From assembly GCF_008629695.1 (NCBI RefSeq), contig NZ_VWSH01000002.1, forward strand, positions 31,410 through 95,409: DNA of 64,000 bases, in the 5' to 3' direction. Each line of letters opens with the position of its first letter. The first letter of the stretch is position 1. This stretch comes from Taibaiella lutea. GTDB taxonomy: Bacteria; Bacteroidota; Bacteroidia; Chitinophagales; Chitinophagaceae. This document shows, one piece after another, positions 15,118-24,486 of this stretch. The translations under genes were made by a program, and so were the position numbers. The notes beneath the pieces were generated by a model. The model worked only from the letters and a program-made list of their open reading frames with translations, was not told where the DNA came from and did no database searches.

Positions 15118-17052
15118 ATGAAAAAAATGAAGTATGTAGCAGTGGGAATTTGCAGTTTATTTTTTGCTGCAAATTCCAATGCACAAAGTGTAGCTGAACT
15201 GGAAAAGAAATATCCGGGAGAGATGGCGGTTTATACTAAATACGATGAACATCTTATAATAGAATTTGAAAGAGGAGAACTGGTTGCCCATTCCGATGTG
15301 GAACGTGAAATTCTTTTGCTGAAGGATAATGCAGCGAATTATTTTAATAAAGGTTCTGTATATCACAGCTATTTCAACCGTGTGCAGGATATAGAAGGTT
15401 GTACATTAGTGCCTAACGGCGATGGTTACAAAACTGTAAAGACCAAAATGTTCAAGACGATTCCGTCAGAATCGGAGTCTGTTTTTTATGATGACGGGAA
15501 AGAAACGGAAGTCAGCTTTACAAACCTTACCAAAGGCGCGAAAACAGTTTTGAAGTATAATATTACGCACAATGAAATCCATTTGCTGCCGAAATTTTAT
15601 TTTCAGAATTACATGCCGATGATGGAAGCAACTTTCAGTATTACTTACCCTAAAGGAATGGATTTGGCAAGCATACTGGAAGGAACAGAAGTAAACTGGA
15701 TTAAAAAAACAGTAGAAGAATCAAAGAAAACGGTTACCGTTACCTATAAGGCGACAGATGTGCCGCGTGCAAAGTTTTTCAGCGATGCGCCAAGCTATAG
15801 CTACTATTCGCCACATGTGCTTGTATATATCAAAAGTTATGAAGACCCACGCAGTGATGAAAATGTAATTGTGCTGAAAGATGCCGATGCGCTGAATAAA
15901 TATGTTTATGGTTTTGTGAAAAATGTAAACAGATTTGAAGACAAGGGCATTAAAGATAAAGTATCAGATCTGACTAAAGATTCCAAAACAGATGCGGATA
16001 AAGCAGCTGTTATTTACAAATGGGTTCAGAACAACATCCGTTACATAGCCTTTGAAGACAGCCTTGGTGGCTTTATTCCGCGTGAAGCCGGTTTGGTTTA
16101 CAAACGTAGGTTTGGTGATTGTAAGGATATGGCCAGTTTATTAAGAGGTATGTGTAAAGCCGCCGGTATGGATGCCCGTTACGTCTGGATAGGTACAAGA
16201 TCCATTCCTTATTCTTTTAAAAACACACCTATTCCAGGCGTTTTTAATCACATGATTTGTGCCGTTAAGATAGATGACAAATGGGTATTTCTTGATGGAA
16301 CCGACCCAATATTGCCTTATGGAGCCATTCCCGAAGCCATTCAGGGAAAAGATGCGTTGATTGCTGATAATGCAGACCATTACGAAGCGGTGCGCATCCC
16401 GGTTACCAATGGCGATAAAAGTATTGTTGTGGACAGCAGTCATGTACAAATTTCAGATAACAATATGACAGGTAATGTTTCCATTCAGATGAGCGGTTAC
16501 AATGCCTGGGGCATAAAATCCATTCTGAAATACAAGAACGAAAACGAGAAAGAAGAAACCTTCAACCGCATTACACAAAGAGGTAATAATAAGTACCATC
16601 AGGCTTCTTTCGATTATAATATTTTTGATAACCCTAATAAAGAAGTGGTTATCAATGCCGGTTTTGAATTGCCGGGATATGTGCGGAAAGCAGGCAAAGA
16701 TTATTATATCAACATGAATCTTTTACGTAATTCTGTTGGTGACAATACTGATCTTGAAGACAGGAATGCACCTATTGAAAGAGACTACAAAGAAGTGGCT
16801 AAAGAGATTGTCGTGCTTGATATCCCGAAAGGATATAAAGTAAGTCATTTGCCGGATCCCAAACAGGATAAACTTGATGGTGTAGGTAGTTACAGCATTC
16901 GTTATGAAACGGATGGAAAGACGGTCACACTTTCAAAAGAACTGACAATGGATGCACTTTATATAGAACCGAAACAATTCAAGGATTTTGATAAAATGGT
17001 TTCCGCACTTCAGAATAATTACAAAGAATCCATTGTGTTGACACAAGATTGA
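15118..17052 (+). CDS. DUF3857 / transglutaminase-like exported protein, catalytic triad intact
   Basis: 644 residues with signal peptide (VGICSLFFAANSNAQ). DUF3857 covers roughly residues 45-220; the transglutaminase-like core follows. The triad is visible: Cys335 in RRFGDCKDMASLL, His378 in VFNHMICAV, Asp393 in FLDGTDP, with normal spacing. The C-terminus is a beta-rich region (VVDSSHVQISDNNMTGNVSIQMSG). Such proteins are periplasmic and common in Bacteroidota; the substrate is unknown and activity may be proteolytic or acyl-transfer. Middle gene of the operon with the MORN protein and a catalytically dead paralogue. Confidence 0.9.
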   Translation: MKKMKYVAVGICSLFFAANSNAQSVAELEKKYPGEMAVYTKYDEHLIIEFERGELVAHSDVEREILLLKDNAANYFNKGSVYHSYFNRVQDIEGCTLVPNGDGYKTVKTKMFKTIPSESESVFYDDGKETEVSFTNLTKGAKTVLKYNITHNEIHLLPKFYFQNYMPMMEATFSITYPKGMDLASILEGTEVNWIKKTVEESKKTVTVTYKATDVPRAKFFSDAPSYSYYSPHVLVYIKSYEDPRSDENVIVLKDADALNKYVYGFVKNVNRFEDKGIKDKVSDLTKDSKTDADKAAVIYKWVQNNIRYIAFEDSLGGFIPREAGLVYKRRFGDCKDMASLLRGMCKAAGMDARYVWIGTRSIPYSFKNTPIPGVFNHMICAVKIDDKWVFLDGTDPILPYGAIPEAIQGKDALIADNADHYEAVRIPVTNGDKSIVVDSSHVQISDNNMTGNVSIQMSGYNAWGIKSILKYKNENEKEETFNRITQRGNNKYHQASFDYNIFDNPNKEVVINAGFELPGYVRKAGKDYYINMNLLRNSVGDNTDLEDRNAPIERDYKEVAKEIVVLDIPKGYKVSHLPDPKQDKLDGVGSYSIRYETDGKTVTLSKELTMDALYIEPKQFKDFDKMVSALQNNYKESIVLTQD

Positions 17053-17086
17053 TTACCCTAAAACCTATAAGAAAATTACAAAATTC

Positions 17087-19027
17087 ATGAGTCTTACATT
17101 CAAGAGCTTATTATTTGCCTCCTCTCTGTTCCTTGGCCATAGCCTGTTTGCACAAAATTATCATTGGGATGATGTACCGAAAGTACAAGCCGTTTCCGAT
17201 ACATTCAAGAAAGAATCTGCCGTTTTTTTACTGGAAAAAAGAATAGTGAAATATGTTCCTGCTAAAAATGATGATGTAGATGTGTACAGAACCGTACACC
17301 GTATCATAAAATTAATGGATGATAAAGGTGTGGAATATTTTAATAAAATGACAGTATCGCCTGCTTATGGCGCAAGCATTGAAGCCATAAAAGGCAGAAC
17401 TATCAAGGCTAACGGAAAGGTTATTGATTTAAAGAATGATCAGATTAAAACCAAAGCAAACGAAAATGGTGATGAACAGTATCATCTTGCTTTTGAAGGG
17501 ATTGAAAAAGGTGATGTGGTAGAAATGTATTATACCGAAAAACGCTCTTTCAATAATTTCGGTGCGGAAATAATGCAATTCGGATTACCGGTGGAACATG
17601 CAAGCTTTACACTGGAAGTTCCTGCTTTCTGGATTTTTGATGCCAAAGGTTTCAATGGGTTTCCTGATGCAAAAGATACTGTCATCGGCAAAACAAGAAT
17701 TTACACTGCGGATCAATATAAACTGGATGCGATTGAGGAAGAAACCTATAGCGACCTGACACCCAATTTGCAAAGAGAGGAATATAAATTCAGTTATACA
17801 GGCGATAGCAAGTCAAGGTTATATACCTGGAACGATATGGCGAAGCGCATGTATGAGAACAATAATTCTTTTACCGAAAAAGAAATAAAAGCTGTTACAA
17901 AGTTTCTGGCGCCACTGAAATTGGACGATAAATCCAAAGAAGAAGATAAGATAATAGCTATTGAAAATTTTATCAAGACAAATATTGTGTATGATGAAAA
18001 GTTAGGGGGCGAAGATTATCGCAACATGAATTTTATTCTTGAAAAGAAAACGAGCAGTGAATCGGGAATTATAAGATTATTTATTGCAGCATTTCAGATT
18101 GCAGGTGTTAAGCATGAGTTAGGCATTTCATCCAACCGGTTTGAATTTCCGGTTGATGAGAGGTTTGAAAACTGGCTGCGTCCCGATATTTATGTTTTTA
18201 GTTTTCCCAATACAAAGCAATACCTGGATCCTGTTGCAACTACTTTGCGCTACCCGATGATACCTTCTGCCATCAGGGAAAACAATGCTATATTTTGCAA
18301 GACTATAACTGTAGGAAGCCTGACATCTGCGCTTGCTTCTGTAAGGAAAATTCCGCAATTGGATTATACACAAAGCGTTAATGCGCTCGACGCAGACGTT
18401 ACGTTTGATAATTCCATGGTGCCTACGGTGAATTTAACGGAAGGCTTTACGGGTTACAGGGCAATCGGTATCAGGGAAATTTCGGTTTATCTTACAAAAG
18501 ATAAAGAGAAAGAATTTGTTCAAAACGTATCCGGCATAGCTCAAAAAGTAGAAGACGTTAAAAGTTACAGCTTTAAAAATACCGGCATGGAACACTATAC
18601 AGATAACATTCCGGTAGAAGTTCATTGTGAAATTAAAGCGGAACAATTGATGGAAACCGCAGGAGACAAATGGTTATTCAATGTGGGCGACATACTTGGA
18701 CCGCAGCAGGAAATGTATAATGAGAAGAAAAGAAAATTACCTATAAGCTTTGCTTTTCCTCACATTTATACCCGTGAAATTGTGATTCATATTCCTGACG
18801 GATATAAAATCTCAAACCCTGAAATCGTAAAAATGGATGCGGCACTGAGTGATAATAACATGGGTTTTCATTCCGATTATAAAATAGAAGGCAATAAAAT
18901 GACGATTAGCATTAACGAATTTTATAAAGTTACTTCTTTGCCTGTTTCAGAAATTGAACCTTTTAAAAAGGTAGTAAATGCTGCTGCCGATTTTAATAAA
19001 GTGGTATTGATTCTGGTGAAAAAATAA
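17087..19027 (+). CDS. DUF3857 / transglutaminase-like exported protein, catalytic residues lost
   Basis: 646 residues, signal peptide ending HSLFAQ. Same architecture as the preceding gene: DUF3857 (YRTVHRIIKLMDDKGVEYFNKMTV) and a transglutaminase-like region. By hand alignment the Cys position falls in EKKTSSESGIIRLFIAAFQIAG (Cys replaced by Glu325 or a neighbouring Ser; no Cys in the segment), and the His position falls in NWLRPDIYVFSFP, which has no His. The YLDPVATTLRYPMIPSAI segment still aligns with the paralogue's LDGTDPILPYGAIPEAI. It is therefore a pseudoenzyme, probably a binding or regulatory partner of the active paralogue encoded 34 bp upstream. Confidence 0.85.
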   Translation: MSLTFKSLLFASSLFLGHSLFAQNYHWDDVPKVQAVSDTFKKESAVFLLEKRIVKYVPAKNDDVDVYRTVHRIIKLMDDKGVEYFNKMTVSPAYGASIEAIKGRTIKANGKVIDLKNDQIKTKANENGDEQYHLAFEGIEKGDVVEMYYTEKRSFNNFGAEIMQFGLPVEHASFTLEVPAFWIFDAKGFNGFPDAKDTVIGKTRIYTADQYKLDAIEEETYSDLTPNLQREEYKFSYTGDSKSRLYTWNDMAKRMYENNNSFTEKEIKAVTKFLAPLKLDDKSKEEDKIIAIENFIKTNIVYDEKLGGEDYRNMNFILEKKTSSESGIIRLFIAAFQIAGVKHELGISSNRFEFPVDERFENWLRPDIYVFSFPNTKQYLDPVATTLRYPMIPSAIRENNAIFCKTITVGSLTSALASVRKIPQLDYTQSVNALDADVTFDNSMVPTVNLTEGFTGYRAIGIREISVYLTKDKEKEFVQNVSGIAQKVEDVKSYSFKNTGMEHYTDNIPVEVHCEIKAEQLMETAGDKWLFNVGDILGPQQEMYNEKKRKLPISFAFPHIYTREIVIHIPDGYKISNPEIVKMDAALSDNNMGFHSDYKIEGNKMTISINEFYKVTSLPVSEIEPFKKVVNAAADFNKVVLILVKK

Positions 19028-19044
19028 ATATTACCTCAACAGAA

Positions 19045-19080
19045 AAAGCCCTTATTGCATTTCAGCAATAAGGGCTTTCA
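19045..19080. terminator. Bidirectional terminator between convergent genes
   Basis: AAAGCCCTTATTGC (19045-19058), loop ATTTCA, GCAATAAGGGCTTT (19065-19078). A-rich before and T-rich after, so it can serve the operon on the plus strand and the AraC gene on the minus strand. Confidence 0.8.
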
Positions 19081-19095
19081 TATTTTACAATGCTC

Positions 19096-19971
19096 TTATC
19101 TAATCAGTTCGCAGGGCTTCATGCCTGTTATTTTTTTGAAAGAAGTGCTGAAATGCGAAGGGCTGCCATAACCCATCATAAAGGCAACTTCATTAATGGA
19201 ATAAATACCTTCAGACAATAATGCTTTGGAACGTTTAATGCGTTCCAATTGCTGAAATTCATGAATCGTCTTTCCGAACATAGCTTTAAAGCCTTTTTTC
19301 AGATAGCATTCATTCATGCCTACTTCTCTTGATAAAGCTTTTATGGTAAGCGGATTTTCAAGATTCTGAAGAATGATTCTTTGTGTTTCAAGCACTTTGT
19401 CACGTTCCGTGCTATTATTTAGAAAATTGCAGGCAGGCAATTTATTTGCTTCATCAGGCACCAGAAATCCTTCTAATGCCAGGCTTAATAAACCAATAGC
19501 ATACTCCTGTTTGCGGAGTGCATTAATGAAATGTGTTTTTACTTCGGCAGCTTTCAATATTTTTTCCAATAAGTCTTTCCCTATAGCATTCAGTGAAAAT
19601 GCCTGTTCCGAAGTGCGGTCAAAGCGAAAAGGCTGGTTACCGGAAAGCAATTGCACAGGCCATTGCCGGAAAAAGGAAGGATTGAAAATCAGTTGGGTAA
19701 TATTGTAACCTTCGGGAGATTGTGCATCAAATTCAGGAAGAAAAGACAATTGAAGATAATATTCATTGGCATCTACAGGATAAAAACTGAGATAAGCCAT
19801 TTCTTCCGGTTCATTTTCAGAAGGGCTTAAAACTACCTGCGTACAATGTAAATCAATGCCTTTACTGATTTCAAAAGTTTCAAAAGACTCGGATATAATT
19901 GCTTTGCCCAACAGGTTGTGAATGAATCCTGATTTGGGGATTTGCAATTTAGTGTCAGTTATTGTATTCAT
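19096..19971 (-). CDS. AraC-family transcriptional regulator
   Basis: 291 residues. The C-terminal ~100 residues carry the two AraC helix-turn-helix motifs (LTIKALSREVGMNECYLKKGFKAMFG and SINEVAFMMGYGSPSHFSTSFKKITGMKP). The N-terminal ~190 residues resemble the ligand or sensor part of Bacteroidota regulators of this type (FNPSFFRQWPVQLLSGNQPFRF) without a recognisable effector. No obvious target gene is adjacent except the L,D-transpeptidase 83 bp upstream of its start, on the same strand. Confidence 0.9.
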   Translation of the reverse strand: MNTITDTKLQIPKSGFIHNLLGKAIISESFETFEISKGIDLHCTQVVLSPSENEPEEMAYLSFYPVDANEYYLQLSFLPEFDAQSPEGYNITQLIFNPSFFRQWPVQLLSGNQPFRFDRTSEQAFSLNAIGKDLLEKILKAAEVKTHFINALRKQEYAIGLLSLALEGFLVPDEANKLPACNFLNNSTERDKVLETQRIILQNLENPLTIKALSREVGMNECYLKKGFKAMFGKTIHEFQQLERIKRSKALLSEGIYSINEVAFMMGYGSPSHFSTSFKKITGMKPCELIR

Positions 19972-20054
19972 CGATGCCTCAAAAGTAATCCAATTTGAGG
20001 CGCGATTTTTTCAAATGGCCAGAATGAGGAAAATAATGACAATTAGCAAACAAA

Positions 20055-20768
20055 CTACTTTCTCACAAAGACTCTTGTGCCGGGAAAGACAAATTGATAA
20101 AGGTCATTAATATCTTCAGGTTTTAATGCGATACAGCCATCAGTCCAGCCTACGCCCCAATCTACCATTTTTACCCCACTCAGAAAAGTACCATGAATGC
20201 CAACCGCTCCGCCAATCTGCGCGCCCTGGGGTATAGTTCCTTCTTGTTTTCTTTCATTGAATTTGGTGTAAGAAGCCTGATTGGGATAATCCAGCAATAA
20301 AAACTTTTGCCAGTTACCATGCTCTTTTTTACTTACTATTTTGAACCAGCCTTCAGGTGTGCAACGGTCGCCTTCCATCATTTTGTCCTTTAATCTGTCA
20401 GGCCCAAAAACAGCGCGGTATTGTCTTATTCTTTTCCTTTTATACAGAATGGCGATCAGGTAATTTGTTTTATCTACAAATACCATTATGGAATCATGAT
20501 TTAAAGTATCTGGATTTACCTTAATGCGTTCGCCCAATGCAGGAAAGGGCGGCAAAATAAGCGTTTCTGTAACGGTGGTTGCACCTTGTGAATATTGTAC
20601 CTTCCGTACAATATTGCCATATTTGTCCTTCGTTTCACTAATGACCTTAAAGTTCTTTTTTTCTGGCTCAGGAGCTTTAGTTGGTACATTAGTCTGGCTG
20701 CTTGCTGTAAAAGGTATTATGAATATGAAAAGTAAAAGCAGATATTTAAAATAATTCGATAATGTCAT
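20055..20768 (-). CDS. L,D-transpeptidase (YkuD family), exported
   Basis: 237 residues, signal peptide ending PFTASSQ. The YkuD domain covers about residues 93-237 with the catalytic motif HGT (His192) and GWTDGC (Cys212). It also has the substrate-binding FGPDRLKDKMMEGDRCTPEGWFKI stretch usual for this family. It would form 3-3 peptidoglycan cross-links or attach proteins in the periplasm. The preceding ~90 residues are a linker plus a small beta segment. It is flanked by monocistronic-looking genes. Confidence 0.92.
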   Translation of the reverse strand: MTLSNYFKYLLLLFIFIIPFTASSQTNVPTKAPEPEKKNFKVISETKDKYGNIVRKVQYSQGATTVTETLILPPFPALGERIKVNPDTLNHDSIMVFVDKTNYLIAILYKRKRIRQYRAVFGPDRLKDKMMEGDRCTPEGWFKIVSKKEHGNWQKFLLLDYPNQASYTKFNERKQEGTIPQGAQIGGAVGIHGTFLSGVKMVDWGVGWTDGCIALKPEDINDLYQFVFPGTRVFVRK

Positions 20769-20894
20769 TTCAGGTATTTACTGTTGGTACGGCTTCAGAC
20801 GAAGATAATTTTTTTTCGATAAAAAAAAGTTGACAAGAGGTTAATTGTGATTTGGATTGTTTTTTCACTTTGATGTTTAATGCCATCAGAAATC

Positions 20895-20930
20895 AAAAAG
20901 GAAGTTTCCGTTATGGAAACTTCCTTTTTG
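20895..20930. terminator. Strong intrinsic terminator (minus-strand gene 20947)
   Basis: AAAAAGGAAGTTTCC (20895-20909), loop GTTAT, GGAAACTTCCTTTTT (20915-20929). It works on either strand; on the minus strand it lies 17 bp past the BI-1 stop. Confidence 0.85.
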
Positions 20931-20946
20931 AAAAAAGCTTTTTCTT

Positions 20947-21675
20947 TTAGTTTCTTCTGCCGCCGAATAAGCGTAACAAAAAGATAAACAGGTTTATGAA
21001 ATCAAGATATAAAGCAAGGGCACCCATAATTGCACCTTTTTTCCTGGCTTCTTCGCTATCTAAATAAGCATAAGCTTTAATCTTTTGAGTATCATAAGCA
21101 ATAAGGCCTACAAAGACCGCCACACCAACATAGGAAATAATCCAATACAGCGATTCACTGCCCATAAACATGTTAACGACAGATGCTATGATAATTCCGA
21201 CAAGGCCCATCATCATAATTCTTCCAAATGAAGTCAGATCCTGTTTTGTGAAATATCCGACAGCAGTCATGATACCAAATGTTCCGGCGGTAATGCCAAA
21301 TATGGCCATTAAAGTAACTGGTGGAAACATTAATAATAAAACTGCAAAAGTTAATCCGTTCAACGCTGCATAGCCCAGGAAAATAGCTGTAGCTGTCGCC
21401 GAGCTCATTTTATTGATTCTTACCGCCAGATATCCGACCATTAATAATTGTCCGATAAATAACAGCATTCTGAATTTAAGAATTGATATCAGGAATGCTT
21501 CATTACTCGCCACTAAAAATGCCACCACTGCAGTTAAAGCCAATCCCAAAAACATCCATCCATAAACTTTTGTAATGTATTTTGCTACAAAACCTTCATT
21601 CAAACTTACCGTACTTTGTTCAATAGGTCGCTCCCAATTATTATAAGAACCACCTGAAAACTGATTTTTATCCAT
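20947..21675 (-). CDS. Bax inhibitor-1/YccA family membrane protein
   Basis: 242 residues with seven hydrophobic helices. Typical elements are FVAKYITKVYGWMFLGLALTAVVAF at the start, LNGLTFAVLLL, the Asp-containing GLIAYDTQKIKAYA between the last helices, and ALALYLDFINLFIFLLRLFGGRRN at the C-terminus. Members act as calcium leak channels or quality-control partners of FtsH (YccA). It is divergent from pssA. The function here is inferred from the family only. Confidence 0.93.
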   Translation of the reverse strand: MDKNQFSGGSYNNWERPIEQSTVSLNEGFVAKYITKVYGWMFLGLALTAVVAFLVASNEAFLISILKFRMLLFIGQLLMVGYLAVRINKMSSATATAIFLGYAALNGLTFAVLLLMFPPVTLMAIFGITAGTFGIMTAVGYFTKQDLTSFGRIMMMGLVGIIIASVVNMFMGSESLYWIISYVGVAVFVGLIAYDTQKIKAYAYLDSEEARKKGAIMGALALYLDFINLFIFLLRLFGGRRN

Positions 21676-21833
21676 TTTTATCTTTTATTTATTTTTGATA
21701 CTCAAAGATACAACTATCTGTTCAAATGCAAAATACATGTAGGTATGCCTTAACAATATAACAGCATGCATTTTCGGGCAAAGCATTGCGTTTATCGGTA
21801 AATAAAAACTATTTTCGTCCGAATTTTAAATTT

Positions 21834-21841
21834 TATCTTTG
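21834..21841 (+). promoter_or_regulatory. Candidate -7 element of pssA
   Basis: TATCTTTG, an exact TAnnTTTG match 43 bp before the ATG at 21885. A TTTTCG at 21812-21817 could be the weak -33 partner. Confidence 0.4.
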
Positions 21842-21884
21842 CTGCCCGGAAAACAATACGCGCAAAAAGAAAACGCATTCCACA

Positions 21885-22667
21885 ATGAAACATTTACCCA
21901 ATATTTGTACACTTGCCAATCTGTTTTTTGGTTGTATTGCTATTACGTTTATTTTAGATGCACCTTCTTTTTTAACTACTATTAACTATCAGGATTTTAG
22001 TCCGGTATTAGGAAGCGAACAGATGTACCTGGGTAGTTTGTTTATTGCTCTGGCTGCTTTAATGGATGTTCTGGATGGTTTTGTTGCACGCGCTTTAAAT
22101 GTCAGTTCCAACCTGGGTAAAGATTTGGATTCATTGGCTGATGTTGTTTCCTTTGGTGTGGCGCCATCCATGATTTTATATAAATTCTTGTGGAGAGCCT
22201 ATATGTCTGAGCCCGGGGCTTTAGACACTTCCGTTTTAGTTTTATCACCCGCCTTCCTTATAGCTTGTTTCGGCGCCTACAGATTAGCCCGTTTCAATCA
22301 GACAAGCTCACAGCAAAAACAATATTTTTCAGGAATGCCTATTCCCGCTACAGGCCTTATTGTAGCTTCATTACCCCTTATTGAATGGTATTCGGGCAAA
22401 TTCAACTTTACCAATATTCTTACCAACAGATGGTTCTTATATGCTTTGATAGCAACACTTTGCTTCCTGATGGTAAGTAAAGTTAAATTCCTGAAATGGA
22501 AAGCACCCGGCAGCGGTATTGCCGCATGGTGGCCCCAGATATTAATGTTGATTGTGCTTATAGCCGGCGCGCCTTTTCTTAATTTTGCCGTTGTTCCCGT
22601 AGTATTTGTAATCTATCTTATTTGCTCCCTGATATACAGATATCCCACTTTGGAAACCGGTGTTTAG
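21885..22667 (+). CDS. pssA: CDP-diacylglycerol-serine O-phosphatidyltransferase
   Basis: 260 residues. It makes phosphatidylserine, the precursor of phosphatidylethanolamine. The CDP-alcohol phosphotransferase motif is complete: D-VL-DG-FV-AR-8 residues-G-KDL-D-SLA-D. The start MKHLPNICTLANLFFGCIAI matches the family; a longer in-frame reading from 21786 adds unrelated residues and is rejected. About seven membrane helices. The gene stands alone. Confidence 0.93.
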   Translation: MKHLPNICTLANLFFGCIAITFILDAPSFLTTINYQDFSPVLGSEQMYLGSLFIALAALMDVLDGFVARALNVSSNLGKDLDSLADVVSFGVAPSMILYKFLWRAYMSEPGALDTSVLVLSPAFLIACFGAYRLARFNQTSSQQKQYFSGMPIPATGLIVASLPLIEWYSGKFNFTNILTNRWFLYALIATLCFLMVSKVKFLKWKAPGSGIAAWWPQILMLIVLIAGAPFLNFAVVPVVFVIYLICSLIYRYPTLETGV

Positions 22668-22686
22668 TTTTTAAAATTCAGTAATA

Positions 22687-22725
22687 AAACCTTACACTTT
22701 TTTCAAAGCCTGTAAGGTTTATATA
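22687..22725 (+). terminator. Intrinsic terminator of pssA
   Basis: AAACCTTACA (22687-22696) and TGTAAGGTTT (22711-22720) with a 14-base loop and AT-rich tail, 20 bp after the stop. Confidence 0.7.
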
Positions 22726-22809
22726 TTTTATGGCAATCATTGAAATTGGTGAAACAATTTCCTGCGGTAATTTTACTATTCAGCCATTCAACCATATAAT
22801 AGTTTAATA

Positions 22810-23514
22810 ATGAAACTTTATCTCGTTCCCACTCCTATAGGCAATCTGGCCGATATTACTTTGCGTGCTTTAGAAACCCTGAAACAGGCCGATGCCATTT
22901 TATGTGAGGATACAAGAACGAGTGGCTTTTTACTGAAACATTACGATATACAAAAACCTTTGTACGCCTATCATCAGCACAACGAACACAAAGTGCTGGA
23001 GATGATGATAGGTCATTTGCAAAGTGGTAAAACCCTTGCTTTACTGACAGATGCGGGCACGCCCGGCATCTCTGATCCCGGATTTTTATTATTAAGGGAA
23101 TGTATTAAAAACGATATTCCTGTTGAATGTTTGCCGGGGGCTACCGCTTTTGTGCCGGCCTTGGTACAAAGCGGCATTCCTTCCAACAGCTTTGTTTTTG
23201 AAGGTTTTCTTCCTTTGAAGAAAGGCCGGAAAACCAAACTGGAACAACTTTCTCTTGAAGAACGAACTATTATCCTCTACGAATCCCCGCATCGTTTGGC
23301 GAAGTCGCTGGTTGAAATGAAAGCTTATTTTGGCGGGACGAGACAAGCTGCGGTCAGCCGCGAGCTTACTAAAATGTTTGAAGAAACACGTCGTGATACA
23401 TTAGAAAACCTTGCTTCCCATTATGAAAAGCATATTCCCAAAGGAGAAATCGTTATAGTAATAGAAGGTTATATTCCTGTAAAAAAGAAGAAGTATGCGG
23501 ATGACGAAGATTAG
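22810..23514 (+). CDS. rsmI: 16S rRNA (cytidine1402-2'-O)-methyltransferase RsmI
   Basis: 234 residues, tetrapyrrole-methylase fold. Markers: LVPTPIGNLADITLRALETLKQADAILCEDTRTS at the N-terminus, LLTDAGTPGISDPGFLLLREC, GATAFVPALVQSG, FVFEGFLP and IILYESPHRL. It methylates the ribose of C1402 in the 16S rRNA decoding centre. Its charged C-terminus (KKKKYADDED) is unremarkable. Monocistronic. Confidence 0.95.
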   Translation: MKLYLVPTPIGNLADITLRALETLKQADAILCEDTRTSGFLLKHYDIQKPLYAYHQHNEHKVLEMMIGHLQSGKTLALLTDAGTPGISDPGFLLLRECIKNDIPVECLPGATAFVPALVQSGIPSNSFVFEGFLPLKKGRKTKLEQLSLEERTIILYESPHRLAKSLVEMKAYFGGTRQAAVSRELTKMFEETRRDTLENLASHYEKHIPKGEIVIVIEGYIPVKKKKYADDED

Positions 23515-23937
23515 TCAAAATCTTCTTTAATACTTTGAATTTCGATGAGAATATTTATTTCTCTCTTATGTAAGGTTTCCTGTTACAATGGTAACATTTG
23601 TATCTTTTGAGGGGCAGCCAAAAAGCGATAAGTTTGATGAGGGGCGAGCGGGGTACGCGGGTTTCAAGCATGCCTTTTTTGCACCTTGGGCAAATGCGCA
23701 ATGCGGGTTGGGAATCCATTATTGTGTGTGTTGTTTAATTAGGTTCGCATCAAAGATAGCAGCATTTTGTTTGATTTATAGATACTTAATCATTACATAA
23801 TGGTGGTTTGCCGGAATATCAGGGTTAACCCCTAATGACTTTGAGTTTTGGTAAATTATCTTTTGAAGCATCTTTTAGGATAACAACTTATACAGGTGGC
23901 TGATTTTGTTTAATTTAGTTTCTTCATTTTGTATCAC
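23515..23937. other. Gene-free stretch
   Basis: 423 bp. A 70-codon ORF at 23588-23800 shows no protein-like composition or start context. A locally G+C-rich patch at 23610-23720 has no clear fold that I can pair. Nothing else seen. Confidence 0.4.
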
Positions 23938-24423
23938 ATGAAAACCTTCACAGCCGTTATAGATATAATTGGCATCAATCCTTTCGTATTTGTTCCCGAA
24001 GATGTTCTGGCCTGTGTTTTTCTTCAGTCAGGTAAAAACAAAGGGCCTATTCCTGTAAAAGGCACCATTGACGGACATACTTTTATGCAGACATTGGTAA
24101 GGTACAGCAATGCATGGAGGTTGTATATCAATACGCCGATGTTACAAGGCTCAGGAAAAAAAACAGGAGATGAAGTATCAATAATGCTGGCTTATGATGA
24201 TGCGGAAAGAACTGTTCCCGTCCATCCTAAACTTATGAAGGCATTGAAAGAAAACAAAGAAGCAAAATCGGTCTTTGATAAACTTAATCCATCCTTGCAA
24301 AAAGAAATAAAGCGTTACATACACAATCTGAAAACAGAGGCGGCCATTGATAAAAATGTCGCAAAAGCCATCAGATTTTTAATCGGAAAGGAACGGTTCA
24401 TCGGAAGAGATGGATTAGGGTAG
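23938..24423 (+). CDS. DUF1905 / YdeI-like (OmdA) protein
   Basis: 161 residues. The N-terminal DUF1905 barrel (FVFVPEDVLACVFLQSGKNKGPIPVKGTIDG...QTLVRYSNAWRLYINTPMLQGSGKKTGDEVSIML) joins a YdeI/OmpD-associated helical tail (LMKALKENKEAKSVFDKLNPSLQKEIKRYIHNLKTEAAIDKNVAKAIRFL). The ATG at 23938 is used rather than the TTG at 23929. No signal peptide, so cytoplasmic. Function of the family is poorly known. The class V aminotransferase starts 63 bp downstream. Confidence 0.85.
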   Translation: MKTFTAVIDIIGINPFVFVPEDVLACVFLQSGKNKGPIPVKGTIDGHTFMQTLVRYSNAWRLYINTPMLQGSGKKTGDEVSIMLAYDDAERTVPVHPKLMKALKENKEAKSVFDKLNPSLQKEIKRYIHNLKTEAAIDKNVAKAIRFLIGKERFIGRDGLG

Positions 24424-24486
24424 CCTCTTCCGATTGAAAGAACAAAATCTTATATCTCAAATCTATTATCTCATATCCATATTCTA

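Noticed and set aside
23588-23800. 70-codon ORF between rsmI and the YdeI-like gene
   Set aside because: No start context, unusual composition and no resemblance to a protein family.
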